Notes: generated from the sequence alone by a model not told the origin. A stretch of DNA of 16,474 nucleotides from CAYFSC01 sp964345695 (GCA_964345695.1 CAYFSC010000056.1:1-16474); one strand, 5' to 3'. Numbered from the stretch's first letter, positions 7,152 to 13,958 are shown. Numbers and translations are program-made.

Positions 7152-7472
7152 TTACTCTGCGCACGTCCAGGCGTCGCTCCCGGGGTGCATGGTTTGCTGG
7201 TAGCCCTGGAGGCAGTCCATCACGGTCTGCTTCATGTCTGTCGTCAAATGCTCCCACTGGCGGACCACGTGCTGCGCGAATTCCAGCATCGGTGCATGAA
7301 ACCGGACCGGACGATCGGCACGATTTTCCGTCCGCGGGGCGGTTGCGTGGCGCATCTCCTGAATCGACCGTTCCAGGTGGTTCGTGTGCTGCGCACCGGC
7401 GGGATGCTCGTCAATCCATGTTTGCAGCAGATCCAGGAGGTCTTCGCGGGTCGGTTCGGGGGAAGAAGGCAT
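7152..7472 (-). CDS. Small hypothetical helical protein
   Basis: A 106-aa soluble protein, mostly helical and polar, with segments TREDLLDLLQTWIDEH, HLERSIQEMRHA and FAQHVVRQWEHLTTDMKQ. It has no signal peptide, membrane span or recognised motif. Two cysteines (about 87 and 104) are not in a metal-binding spacing. The composition is far more protein-like than overlapping frames. ATG 7472 is used; an in-frame GTG at 7505 would add 11 residues. It lies between the Lon-like membrane protein gene (117 bp upstream on the same strand) and the RDD gene (122 bp downstream), so it could belong to either unit. I do not recognise the family. Confidence 0.65.
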   Translation of the reverse strand: MPSSPEPTREDLLDLLQTWIDEHPAGAQHTNHLERSIQEMRHATAPRTENRADRPVRFHAPMLEFAQHVVRQWEHLTTDMKQTVMDCLQGYQQTMHPGSDAWTCAE

Positions 7473-7521
7473 GAGGAGGCAATCACCGTCTGAGAAGGAG
7501 GGCACGAAGGATGAGGTCAGG

Positions 7522-7545
7522 ACCGACGGTCGGGCGACCCTCGGT
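7522..7545 (-). terminator. Possible stem-loop after the Lon-like gene
   Basis: ACCGA-c-GGT (7522-7530) and ACC-c-TCGGT (7537-7545) form 5 + 3 pairs around one C-C mismatch with a 6-base loop. It lies 45-68 bp beyond the stop of the Lon-like gene. There is no T-tract, so the terminator assignment is weak. Confidence 0.3.
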
Positions 7546-7589
7546 GCACGCGTTTAGAAAGCAAGAAGCAAGCCGCGTCCCTCTGTTCC

Positions 7590-9935
7590 CTACGAAGCGG
7601 GATCCGACCAGCGCACCACCGGCTCGGCCTGCCACTCGGTGCCGTTCCAGTATCGGAGTTCGCGAAGGTACCGCTGGAAGTAGTCGTGATCGGGAGCCCG
7701 GTCGATCCGGCCCGTCTCCAGCAGCCGCCGTGCCAGGCGGTCGTAGGCGTCGCTTGTCCCTACGCCCTGCGGCTCGAAGGCCTGGTTGAGATGAAGAACG
7801 ATGAACGGGTGCGCCTGCCCTTCCTGCGGTTGCCCGTCGTAGATCCGGAGATTGAATCGCTCTTCCTCCGGGAACACCTTAAGATACCGGCACGAATTGC
7901 GCTTTTCCGTTTGGGTGCGATGAACGAGGGTCGGTGGGATGCGCAGGTAGGCCACCTCCGCGGCCTTCGGTAGCCCCTCTACCCCGTAATCGCCGCGGGT
8001 GGGAGCGTGTCCGTGCATGGATCGCGGGTCAAGAGCGAACAGAGTCGTCTGGTCGTATGCGTTGGAAGCACCGCAAACCAGGAGCTCCACAATCCCGTCG
8101 TCATTGAGGTCCTGCGCAGCGACGTCTTTAAGATGACCAGGGTGCACGTACCGGGCGAGCTCCTCCCCGGTCTGCGCGTCGAGCTTCCACAGCACCCCCG
8201 GAAAGTAGGGCCGGTGCACGGCTGTCAGGATGACTTCCGGTGTGCCGCTTGCGTCGAAGTCGCCGACGAGAAGATCACGTGCATCGAACTGACGGCCTAC
8301 AACCTCGGGTTTGCGGGGAAACGACACGTCAAACGTCACGGAGCGCGACCAGAGGGGCTCGCTGGCTCCGACGGACTTGCAGCTGAGACGGGGGGTTGGA
8401 ACTTGGCGGTCTGAATGACCCGGATAGTCGACCCAGCATACATCGTTCTGGCCGTCGCCGGTGACGTCGGCGAGGGCTTGCAGGTCGTGGTGGAGAGGCG
8501 AGGGGAGCCGGGTGCGACGCACCGCCTCCTCGCCGACCTCGATGCGCTCGACCTCCGTTCCGCTCGCGTTCAGGAGCACCATGTGGGCGCCTTCGAACGT
8601 GACGGAAACCGGATTGCGGTCGATCGGGCCCAGCCACATCCAGCCGATCACGGCCAGAAGCACAGCGATCACGGCGCCACTCGCCAGTGTGGACCGGTGA
8701 TGGCGCACCCGCTGAAAGGCGTGCTGAATCCGACCGATTCGCACCCGACGCGTGACGCGCCGATCGTAGTACATGTCGGGGAACGACTCGATGCCCAGCA
8801 CGCAGAGGTCGCCCTGCGGATAGTCGTCCAGGAGGCGGTCGCAGTGCGCGGCGGCCGGCCGTTCCTGGGCCGAAGGTACGACCAGCACCCGTGCCGGACT
8901 GAAGAAGGCGGTCTGTACCTTCAGGGGCAGAGAGTCTTCCGCGACGGGCGGTACCGTGCCGTCGGGGCGCACCCGTCCGGTGAGCAGAACGCCTTCCCGC
9001 GGTGCCGAGCGAACGCGCTCGCCCATCGCCCGAAGCACCTCGGCGTAGAAATGAGCGGCCACGGCCAGGTGGATGGAGGTGCCGGCGGCTTGGCTCTCGC
9101 TGCCCAGCAGGCTGATGCGTCCAGCCCACCGCGCCTCGGCGTTGGCCGGTGCGGTCTCGGCCAGCAGACGGCGGGCCGCCGCTACCGGGGCATCCAGTTG
9201 GCTCTGCTGGAGCGTAAGCAGCCCCGACCGGTAGCCCTCCACCGTGAAGTGATCCACGTCGCGCCGGTCGAGCAGGTCGACGCGCACGTCTAGGACGCCG
9301 CCGATCCGCGGCCGGTGCTGGAACGGGCCGCGCGTTCCCGGCTGCTCGACGACAGGAGCCGCGCCCGGCCCAAAGGGGTCGCCCCATGCGGTGTCGATCG
9401 CTTCGAGGCGTTCGGCCGTGGAAGCACGACCCCGGTCGATTGCCTCGCGGAGACGATCGCGGGGCGAAGCCCCTTCGAGACCGCCGAGGGCTTCTGCGGG
9501 ACGGACCTCGTCGTGGGTCCAGGTCTCGAGGGCCCGATCGAGAGCCCCGGCATAGGCAAACAGGCGGGCCGCGCCTCGGCGAATCTGCAGTTCGGCGGCC
9601 CGCCAGTCGTCGCCCAGATCGGGACAACGTGTGCCAAAGTGCTGGAGGGCATCAGCCAGTGCGGCGAGGGGGGCGGGGCGCCAGCCCACCGGTGCGTAGC
9701 GCTCTGCAGTGTTGGCCAGCGTCGGCTCCAGATCAAGAAGATACGCTTCCACGCCTGGATAGTCGCGTGGGCAGCGCCACAGAAACTGGGCCATCTGCGC
9801 CAGATGCCAGGCGGCAGTGGCACGCCGCTCCAGATTCTGACACAGATGGCGGTAGTGCTGCTCGAGCTGACCCGGGTTCAGCGTGCCGAGGTCCTCAATC
9901 TGTCGCGGATCGAAGTGAGGAGGCGTCCACCACAT
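7590..9935 (-). CDS. Membrane-anchored Lon-type Ser-Lys protease-like protein with FG-GAP/PQQ-like propeller
   Basis: 781 aa in four parts. (1) Helical N-terminus, residues 1-225, possibly TPR-like. (2) Lon (S16) proteolytic-type domain, about 228-385. GTS with Ser287 stands where Lon has GPS with its nucleophile. The following VLLTGRVRPDGTVPPV matches Lon's MTGE...G.V.P.GG segment. LPLK puts Lys339 where Lon has its catalytic Lys, followed by VLVVP as in Lon. No AAA ATPase is present. (3) One transmembrane helix, about 415-436, preceded by a very basic stretch (RRVTRRVRIGRIQHAFQRVRHHR, 392-414, split RRVTRR and RVRHHR), which puts the N-terminus in the cytoplasm. (4) A predicted periplasmic C-terminus with three FG-GAP/VCBS-like Asp-rich loops (DVTGDGQND 490-498, DFDASGTPE 559-567, DLNDDGIVE 609-617) and a PQQ-like LWKLDAQTGEEL. 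ATG 9935 was chosen because the upstream reading overlaps the preceding gene and is low in protein character. Last gene of the three-gene unit. Proteolysis is inferred, not shown. Confidence 0.85.
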   Translation of the reverse strand: MWWTPPHFDPRQIEDLGTLNPGQLEQHYRHLCQNLERRATAAWHLAQMAQFLWRCPRDYPGVEAYLLDLEPTLANTAERYAPVGWRPAPLAALADALQHFGTRCPDLGDDWRAAELQIRRGAARLFAYAGALDRALETWTHDEVRPAEALGGLEGASPRDRLREAIDRGRASTAERLEAIDTAWGDPFGPGAAPVVEQPGTRGPFQHRPRIGGVLDVRVDLLDRRDVDHFTVEGYRSGLLTLQQSQLDAPVAAARRLLAETAPANAEARWAGRISLLGSESQAAGTSIHLAVAAHFYAEVLRAMGERVRSAPREGVLLTGRVRPDGTVPPVAEDSLPLKVQTAFFSPARVLVVPSAQERPAAAHCDRLLDDYPQGDLCVLGIESFPDMYYDRRVTRRVRIGRIQHAFQRVRHHRSTLASGAVIAVLLAVIGWMWLGPIDRNPVSVTFEGAHMVLLNASGTEVERIEVGEEAVRRTRLPSPLHHDLQALADVTGDGQNDVCWVDYPGHSDRQVPTPRLSCKSVGASEPLWSRSVTFDVSFPRKPEVVGRQFDARDLLVGDFDASGTPEVILTAVHRPYFPGVLWKLDAQTGEELARYVHPGHLKDVAAQDLNDDGIVELLVCGASNAYDQTTLFALDPRSMHGHAPTRGDYGVEGLPKAAEVAYLRIPPTLVHRTQTEKRNSCRYLKVFPEEERFNLRIYDGQPQEGQAHPFIVLHLNQAFEPQGVGTSDAYDRLARRLLETGRIDRAPDHDYFQRYLRELRYWNGTEWQAEPVVRWSDPAS

Positions 9936-10015
9936 CGGGAGATCCGTCCGTTCGGAGAAGGGGCGGGACGGCGTGCGGAGGCACGCCTGCCGGAGGGGTT
10001 GGTCTGTCGTGGCCG

Positions 10016-10846
10016 TCAGGCATACAGCCGGACGGTGTAGCTCGGGGCGGGGAGGCGACCGTGGAGGCGGCCCCGACCCGCATCCAGCGCAACAACGAGG
10101 CAATCGGCGCCGTCCGCCGACTCGGCGGCAAGCACGACGTACTGCAGGTCGGCGGCCTCGGCAGGATGCATCGCAGAGCGAATCTGGAGGACCGCGCCGC
10201 GACGTCGAAAACGCAGCGAATGGCCGGTCTCAAGTGTGCACAGGTGCCCCTCGTCCGGTAGATCGCGCAGACGGGAGCCACGAAGGGAGGCGGCCGCCAG
10301 CATCCGATGCACGCGGGCTGATCGGAGGGCGCCCGTGTCGGTGCTGGCAAGCTGCGGCACAGTGGCCCGGCCTTCGGGCCCAACTGGCACCTGCAGGTCC
10401 GCCTCTGGAAAGGTAATGAGCGCGTGGGCCCACGTCTCCATGTCGCCGGTGATTACGTAGAGACGCCCTTCGCCGGTGCCGCGATGGCGAAGCACGCGGA
10501 CTAGAACGTCGTCGCCGCGGGCGGTCAGGGCCGTGATCGTCTCGAAGCGAGCGGCTGCCGGCGCCTCGGCGGCAAGCACCGTGGGACCAGAGCTCGACAC
10601 CGCCGGCCGTGCGTGGAGCTCCAGCACATTCGGGGGCGAGAACAGCGTATCCACGAAGGCACCGACGCGGTCGTCGATATCATCTTCGCGCGCCAGGTCG
10701 TCATAAAAGGTGCGCAGCGTGTCGCACCAAGCCTGCGCGGCGGGGTCGGTGCGCAGCAGCGAGGCAACGCGGCGCCGCTCCGAGCGGGTCAACGATCCGG
10801 GATCGAGGACGTAGCGCTCGATATGATGGGCACTCTCGGGTGTCAT
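10016..10846 (-). CDS. Hypothetical protein with anti-sigma-like N-terminus
   Basis: 276 aa. Residues 5-52 (AHHIERYVLDPGSLTRSERRR ... TDPAAQAWCDTLRTFYDDL, split at 25) resemble the start of anti-sigma factors: HIERYL...L...ER...ARL..DP. However, the H-x3-C-x2-C zinc motif is absent. After a linker (about 53-95) come two beta-rich segments: about 98-165 (RLYVITGDMETWAHALITF) and 200-276 (a run of short strands ending YTVRLYA). No membrane helix or signal peptide is seen, so it should be cytoplasmic. It starts 244 bp after the 383-aa gene and ends 80 bp before the Lon-like gene, all in one direction, which suggests one operon. Function is unknown; binding to the upstream protein, as anti-sigma factors bind sigma factors, is a hypothesis. 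Confidence 0.8.
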   Translation of the reverse strand: MTPESAHHIERYVLDPGSLTRSERRRVASLLRTDPAAQAWCDTLRTFYDDLAREDDIDDRVGAFVDTLFSPPNVLELHARPAVSSSGPTVLAAEAPAAARFETITALTARGDDVLVRVLRHRGTGEGRLYVITGDMETWAHALITFPEADLQVPVGPEGRATVPQLASTDTGALRSARVHRMLAAASLRGSRLRDLPDEGHLCTLETGHSLRFRRRGAVLQIRSAMHPAEAADLQYVVLAAESADGADCLVVALDAGRGRLHGRLPAPSYTVRLYA

Positions 10847-10898
10847 GAGAAGCGAGCGGTAACGAGCGGTGCAAGACGCGGAGGCAGGGTCAGCATGT

Positions 10899-11087
10899 GA
10901 GAACCTGTTTTGATTTTGGATTGGATGGCGGGAGCGAGCAACGACGTGGCGAAAATCGGTCCTCGATCGCGGTTCGCAGCAGCGCTACGGGCCAAGATTG
11001 GGGGCGATTTGCACCCAGGGATTGACCTGCGACCCCAGCCCGTCGGGGCCGCTCGCAGCCCGGAGGCAGGAATGAAAACGGGTTCTT
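10899..11087. mobile_element. Candidate 189-bp MITE-like element or remnant
   Basis: The left end GAGAACCTGTTTT (10899-10911) and right end AAAACGGGTTCTT (11075-11087) are inverted copies matching at 11 of 13 positions. The interval fills most of the 244-bp gap between the 383-aa and 276-aa genes. Its right end stops 3 bp beyond the TAG of the 383-aa gene. No transposase frame is present and no clear target-site duplication was found. A chance pairing of this quality in a gap of this size is not negligible. Confidence 0.3.
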
Positions 11088-11090
11088 CAT

Positions 11091-12242
11091 CTATCCCGAT
11101 GTCCTTCCCGTTCCGGTGTCGTGCTGAACGTTGTTTCCGGATGAATGCTCCTCGAACGCGGTGTTTGGCGGAAGGGCGGCCGATGGGGGGTCCGACGAAG
11201 GCACGCCGCGTTCCCAGGCCGCACGAACGCGCTCGGTGAAGTCGGATCGCGTTTGGCGAACCAGGTACTCGAAGCGGCTCCGATGCGTTGCGCGGTACGC
11301 ATCGCGCGAAAGACCGCGGAGATGCTCCGCCAGCGCCTCGTGCTGGGTAAGCCACAGACGTCCTTCCGGAATCAACTGGGCGCGCAGGTACGTCTCGATT
11401 GCGGCAAAGTACGTGTCGTAGGTCTCGGCGGAGAAGGACGGGCCGACGTAGCTGGCCCGCTTGGCGGTCTTGACGGCCTGGACGCTCTCCCGGAGAAACT
11501 GCTGCAACTCGTCGGCCCGGAAGCGGTCGTCCGCGGCGTGCACCACCTCGGGATCCGACCGAGCGGCGTCCCCGACGCGTACCGTGGCGCCCCGAATGGC
11601 CTGCGCCAGCCGCGAAACCGGGTACCAGGACGGGTGGGACGGCGTCTCATTCAAGATGGTGGCGGCCGCACGCACCAGGTCGCGCGTGCAGGTGCTCTCG
11701 GCGACGTGGGGGGCCAGTGCAGCCTCCAGGCGCTCGGCCGGCAGAGGGTGCCCGGCCGGCTCCTGTGTCGCGCCGCCGACCATCAGAAAAAGCCGTCCCT
11801 GGTGCCGACGCAGCGTGCAGGTGTCCAGCCCCCGGGCGGTCCGCTTCACGGTGCGAATGATACGGCCCAGCGACGGGTCGGCCGCCCGGTAGCACTCGAA
11901 GAGCCGATCGCCCACCGCGCTAAAGACCAGCCGCCGGAGTGCCCCGATGGCTTCCGCCTCATTGGACGACGCCAGCTCCACGTCCTCGAAATAGTGCTGC
12001 AGCGCCGGGAAGCGGCCCGCGCTGTCGCGCTCGAAGAGGTCGGCGATGCCATCGAAGGCCAGGTCGTCCAGGCTACAGGCCAGCAGGCGGCGGTCCAGGT
12101 TGCCGACGCGCTGACGCGTGCGCAGGTACGCCCGAGCCATCTGGTGGCAGGCCGCCACGACCGTCCGCGTTGCCGAACGCGTCGGCTGCTCGGAGATCAC
12201 GATGGAAAGAGCACGGCGCAAGGGGAGGAGGGAAGAGGCCAT
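11091..12242 (-). CDS. Hypothetical 383-aa helical protein, first gene of the Lon-like unit
   Basis: A soluble, mostly helical protein with no signal peptide or membrane span. Residues 20-135 (MARAYLRTRQRVGNLDRRLL, then LDDLAFDGIADLFERD, then FPALQHYFED) loosely recall the conserved core helices of ECF-type sigma factors or their relatives. There is a short beta-hairpin-like stretch at 141-156 (TCTLRRHQGRLFLMVG), then further helices at 168-340. The tail after about 345 is Pro/Ser/Gly-rich and probably disordered. No catalytic motif was recognised and the sigma resemblance is weak, so this is not named as a sigma factor. ATG 12242 begins a protein-like N-terminus (MASSLLPLRRALSIV). It is the promoter-proximal gene of the unit with the anti-sigma-like and Lon-like genes; AT-rich DNA and hairpins lie upstream. 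Confidence 0.78.
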   Translation of the reverse strand: MASSLLPLRRALSIVISEQPTRSATRTVVAACHQMARAYLRTRQRVGNLDRRLLACSLDDLAFDGIADLFERDSAGRFPALQHYFEDVELASSNEAEAIGALRRLVFSAVGDRLFECYRAADPSLGRIIRTVKRTARGLDTCTLRRHQGRLFLMVGGATQEPAGHPLPAERLEAALAPHVAESTCTRDLVRAAATILNETPSHPSWYPVSRLAQAIRGATVRVGDAARSDPEVVHAADDRFRADELQQFLRESVQAVKTAKRASYVGPSFSAETYDTYFAAIETYLRAQLIPEGRLWLTQHEALAEHLRGLSRDAYRATHRSRFEYLVRQTRSDFTERVRAAWERGVPSSDPPSAALPPNTAFEEHSSGNNVQHDTGTGRTSG

Positions 12243-12280
12243 CCGACGTCGCAGGGGGACCGACGTAAAACAAGGAACGG

Positions 12281-12292
12281 TAGAATATTCTA
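12281..12292 (-). promoter_or_regulatory. Palindrome TAGAATATTCTA in AT-rich promoter-like block
   Basis: A perfect 12-bp palindrome 39-50 bp before the ATG of the 383-aa gene. It lies inside a block (12277-12320) that is strikingly AT-rich for this genome: minus strand GCATATGTTTTGTAAATAG runs into the palindrome. The block probably contains the promoter of the three-gene unit. TATGTTTTG is close to the Bacteroidota -7 pattern TAnnTTTG, but the matching -33 element is not at the right distance. The palindrome may be an operator. Confidence 0.45.
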
Positions 12293-12368
12293 TTTACAAA
12301 ACATATGCGGATATACGCAAAAAGTGGACCGGCTTTGATGAAGGGGTAAGGGGTTTGCAGGCCCGCGA

Positions 12369-12398
12369 CGCGGCGGAGAGAATCCTCTCTACGCCGCG
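12369..12398 (-). other. Strong stem-loop in the upstream region
   Basis: CGCGGCG-g-AGAGA, loop ATCC, TCTCT-a-CGCCGCG: 7 + 5 base pairs around one G-A mismatch and a 4-base loop. There is no T-tract on either side. Together with the hairpin at 12417-12442 it could form a leader structure ahead of the 383-aa gene if transcription begins further upstream. Confidence 0.5.
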
Positions 12399-12416
12399 CC
12401 GAAGCCCCAAAAATAT

Positions 12417-12442
12417 GCCCGGCCCCCCACCAGAGGCCGGGC
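12417..12442 (-). terminator. Rho-independent-type terminator, minus strand
   Basis: GCCCGGCC (12417-12424) and GGCCGGGC (12435-12442) form a perfect 8-bp GC stem with a 10-base loop. On the minus strand it is followed directly by ATATTTTT, giving the classical stem plus T-tract. On the plus strand no T-tract follows. No minus-strand gene ends before it, so it ends either a short RNA or a regulatory leader upstream of the 383-aa gene. Confidence 0.6.
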
Positions 12443-12741
12443 AGTGTGCAGAATTGCAGCATCTAGAAATGCATCGTTGGATCCTCTCCAGTCTCCTTCC
12501 GTGCTGAAAATCGGAGGCGCGAAGTCCTCGTCTTCACGCTTCATTCATCCGTCCGCGGCGGAAGCCCGAGAGGAACGGGGGGCGCCGTCAATGGGATGAG
12601 CTCCGCGCTTTTCCGGCATCAGTCAACACCGTGCTCCGGAGGTCCAGCGCGCCGTCCCCGTGAAACGCAGACGCACAATCCTGCGTGTTGCTACTCCTGT
12701 CTGGAGGCCTCGCGTTCTATCGGCGTCTTTTCCCCCAAGCC

Positions 12742-13353
12742 ATGACCCAACCGGAGTACATTGCCGCGCTGCTCTCAATCATCGTCGGCCTCGGCGTGAC
12801 CGACCTCGCCCAGAGCGTCCGAGAGCTCGTCCGGCCCCAGCGGACAGTCGACTGGCACTGGCTCCCGCTTCTCTGGGCGGCCACCACGCTGCTGCTCTCG
12901 ATCCAGCTGTGGTGGAACTCGTTTTCGTACGTGAAGGAGGCGACCTCGGTCTTCTTCCTCCCGTTTCTGGGCGCGTTTCTGTTTCTGTACCTGACGTGCG
13001 CGTTTGCGCTTCCGGACCCCGAGTGGGAGAGGCCGCGACGACAGGCCGCGTCCGGCAGAGATGCCAGCAATCCGCCCCCGCTGGACCTGGAGGCCTTCTA
13101 CTTTTCCGATACGCACCGGCGGTGGTACTTCGGAATCTTCATTGCCTTTCTTGTCGCGAGCCAGATCGGAGGCCAGACGGCCCGGGCGGTCGGGGAAGGA
13201 TATGGAGTCAACGAACGAGAAATCATGACCAACGCAGTGATGGTGTTGCTTGCCGGAACGCTGATCTGGACGGACCGATGGTGGGTCCACGCGCCGCTCT
13301 CGATGATCATTTTTCTGGGAATCGCATGGTCCACGCTGCAGGCGATTCTATAG
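12742..13353 (+). CDS. Hypothetical six-span membrane protein
   Basis: A 203-aa integral membrane protein. Hydrophobic helices lie at about 5-22 (YIAALLSIIVGLGVTDLA), 38-58, 68-90, 127-145, 160-177 and 182-202. A hydrophilic loop at about 91-125 is rich in Pro, Arg and Asp. Tryptophans are abundant near helix ends (HWLPLLWA, LWW, DRWWVH). The motif GLGVTDLAQSVRELVRP after the first helix looks conserved-protein-like. I do not recognise a named family. ATG 12742 was chosen because the helix starts at once after it; the upstream in-frame stretch from 12685 would add a weaker segment. It diverges from the 383-aa gene; no partner gene lies within 600 bp downstream on the same strand. Confidence 0.82.
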   Translation: MTQPEYIAALLSIIVGLGVTDLAQSVRELVRPQRTVDWHWLPLLWAATTLLLSIQLWWNSFSYVKEATSVFFLPFLGAFLFLYLTCAFALPDPEWERPRRQAASGRDASNPPPLDLEAFYFSDTHRRWYFGIFIAFLVASQIGGQTARAVGEGYGVNEREIMTNAVMVLLAGTLIWTDRWWVHAPLSMIIFLGIAWSTLQAIL

Positions 13354-13769
13354 CGAGACCTGCTTGCACTGAGCGGAGCACCCGTCGCAGAAGGACTCCG
13401 ATTCGAGCCGGCCGAAATCGGGCGATCACGAGCAGGCGGTCAGCGCCGCGAAGCCTTCGAGCAAAATGGGCGACCAGGTCCCCGATGTGCCTCCGACATA
13501 GTCGTCGGTGACAACAGCGTCTTCGGCCGGCACGTCTGGAGGGGCGGCCGCGGTGGAACGCGCCCGATTGCCGGGATCTGCCGGCCGTGATAAGGTCGGG
13601 TCTCCGAAGTCGTCTCGTCCTGCCGTGAATCTACGGCGCAAGGCACCGGTTCGGGAGAGAGGACACAAGACCTCACGGTTGACGAAGCACCAAGTGCAGT
13701 CAGCCCGACTCATCGCTGGGGACGGGGGGCATCCCGCGTGGCCGTGATGGGTGCAGGCTCGTTTTTACA

Positions 13770-13795
13770 CCCTGCGGTCGTGTGCACCGCAAGGG
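13770..13795. other. Stem-loop with one bulge
   Basis: CCC-TGCGGT (13770-13778) pairs with ACCGCA (13786-13791) and, after a bulged A, GGG (13793-13795), with a 7-base loop. It is preceded by GTTTTTAC. It lies about 420 bp after the membrane-protein stop; a role is not evident. Confidence 0.4.
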
Positions 13796-13871
13796 CATGA
13801 CCGCCGGCCCTCGCTGCGCTCGGCGGGATCGAGCCAAAAATGAACATGAACGCACGTAAACAAGCATCAAT

Positions 13872-13901
13872 GTTGGGGGTCGACGGGCGATAACCCCCAA
13901 C
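13872..13901. other. Perfect 9-bp stem-loop upstream of the VOC gene
   Basis: GTTGGGGGT (13872-13880) and ACCCCCAAC (13893-13901) are perfect inverted repeats around a 12-base loop, ending 57 bp before the VOC gene start. No T-tract follows on the plus strand. It could be a 5' leader structure or an operator. Confidence 0.45.
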
Positions 13902-13958
13902 TCCACGGTTGATCGCACTTCGAGCGGCTCACCGATTCTACACACCGGCTCCTGCGTC

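Larger units (their letters stand above)
12243..12741. other. 499-bp divergent intergenic region
   Basis: It lies between the minus-strand 383-aa gene and the plus-strand membrane protein gene. From left to right it holds an AT-rich promoter-like block (12279-12320) with a perfect palindrome, a 30-bp hairpin (12369-12398), a strong GC hairpin with T-tract on the minus strand (12417-12442), and about 300 bp with no clear motif. Minus-strand frames through it (for example from 12462) run into the 383-aa gene out of frame and are not protein-like. The hairpin with T-tract oriented towards the 383-aa gene suggests a leader or short transcript on the minus strand. Confidence 0.5.
13354..13958. other. 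605-bp stretch without a convincing gene
   Basis: It contains two clear stem-loops (13770-13795 and 13872-13901) and a REP-like GC palindromic stretch (CTCGCTGCGCTCGG near 13808-13821). A minus-strand frame at 13426-13713 has a protein-like C-terminal half (DDYVGGTSGTWSPILLEGF) but an Arg/Ser/Cys-rich N-terminal half and no recognised start or family. It may be a remnant. The promoter of the VOC gene is presumably in the last 150 bp (the AT-richer stretch 13834-13873). Confidence 0.45.

Noticed and set aside
8001..9300. Long second-frame reading over the Lon-like gene on both strands
   Set aside because: Arg/Pro/Ser-rich mirror frames without motifs; the frame with the Lon and FG-GAP signatures is the real one.
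10890..11090. 66-aa minus-strand frame starting 1 bp after the 383-aa stop
   Set aside because: Would be nicely coupled, but the sequence is low in protein character (Pro/Ser/Arg-rich) and lies in the candidate repeat element.
11145..12338. Plus-strand open frame of 397 aa
   Set aside because: Antisense to the 383-aa gene with composition typical of a GC-rich mirror frame; no motif or start context.
12073..12462. Minus-strand 129-aa frame with Trp-Trp near its start
   Set aside because: It runs through the terminator-like hairpins and overlaps the 383-aa gene out of frame. It was considered as a leader peptide only, not as a gene.
13426..13713. Minus-strand frame of 95 aa
   Set aside because: The C-terminal half looks somewhat protein-like, but the N-terminal half does not, and no ribosome-binding site or family was recognised.
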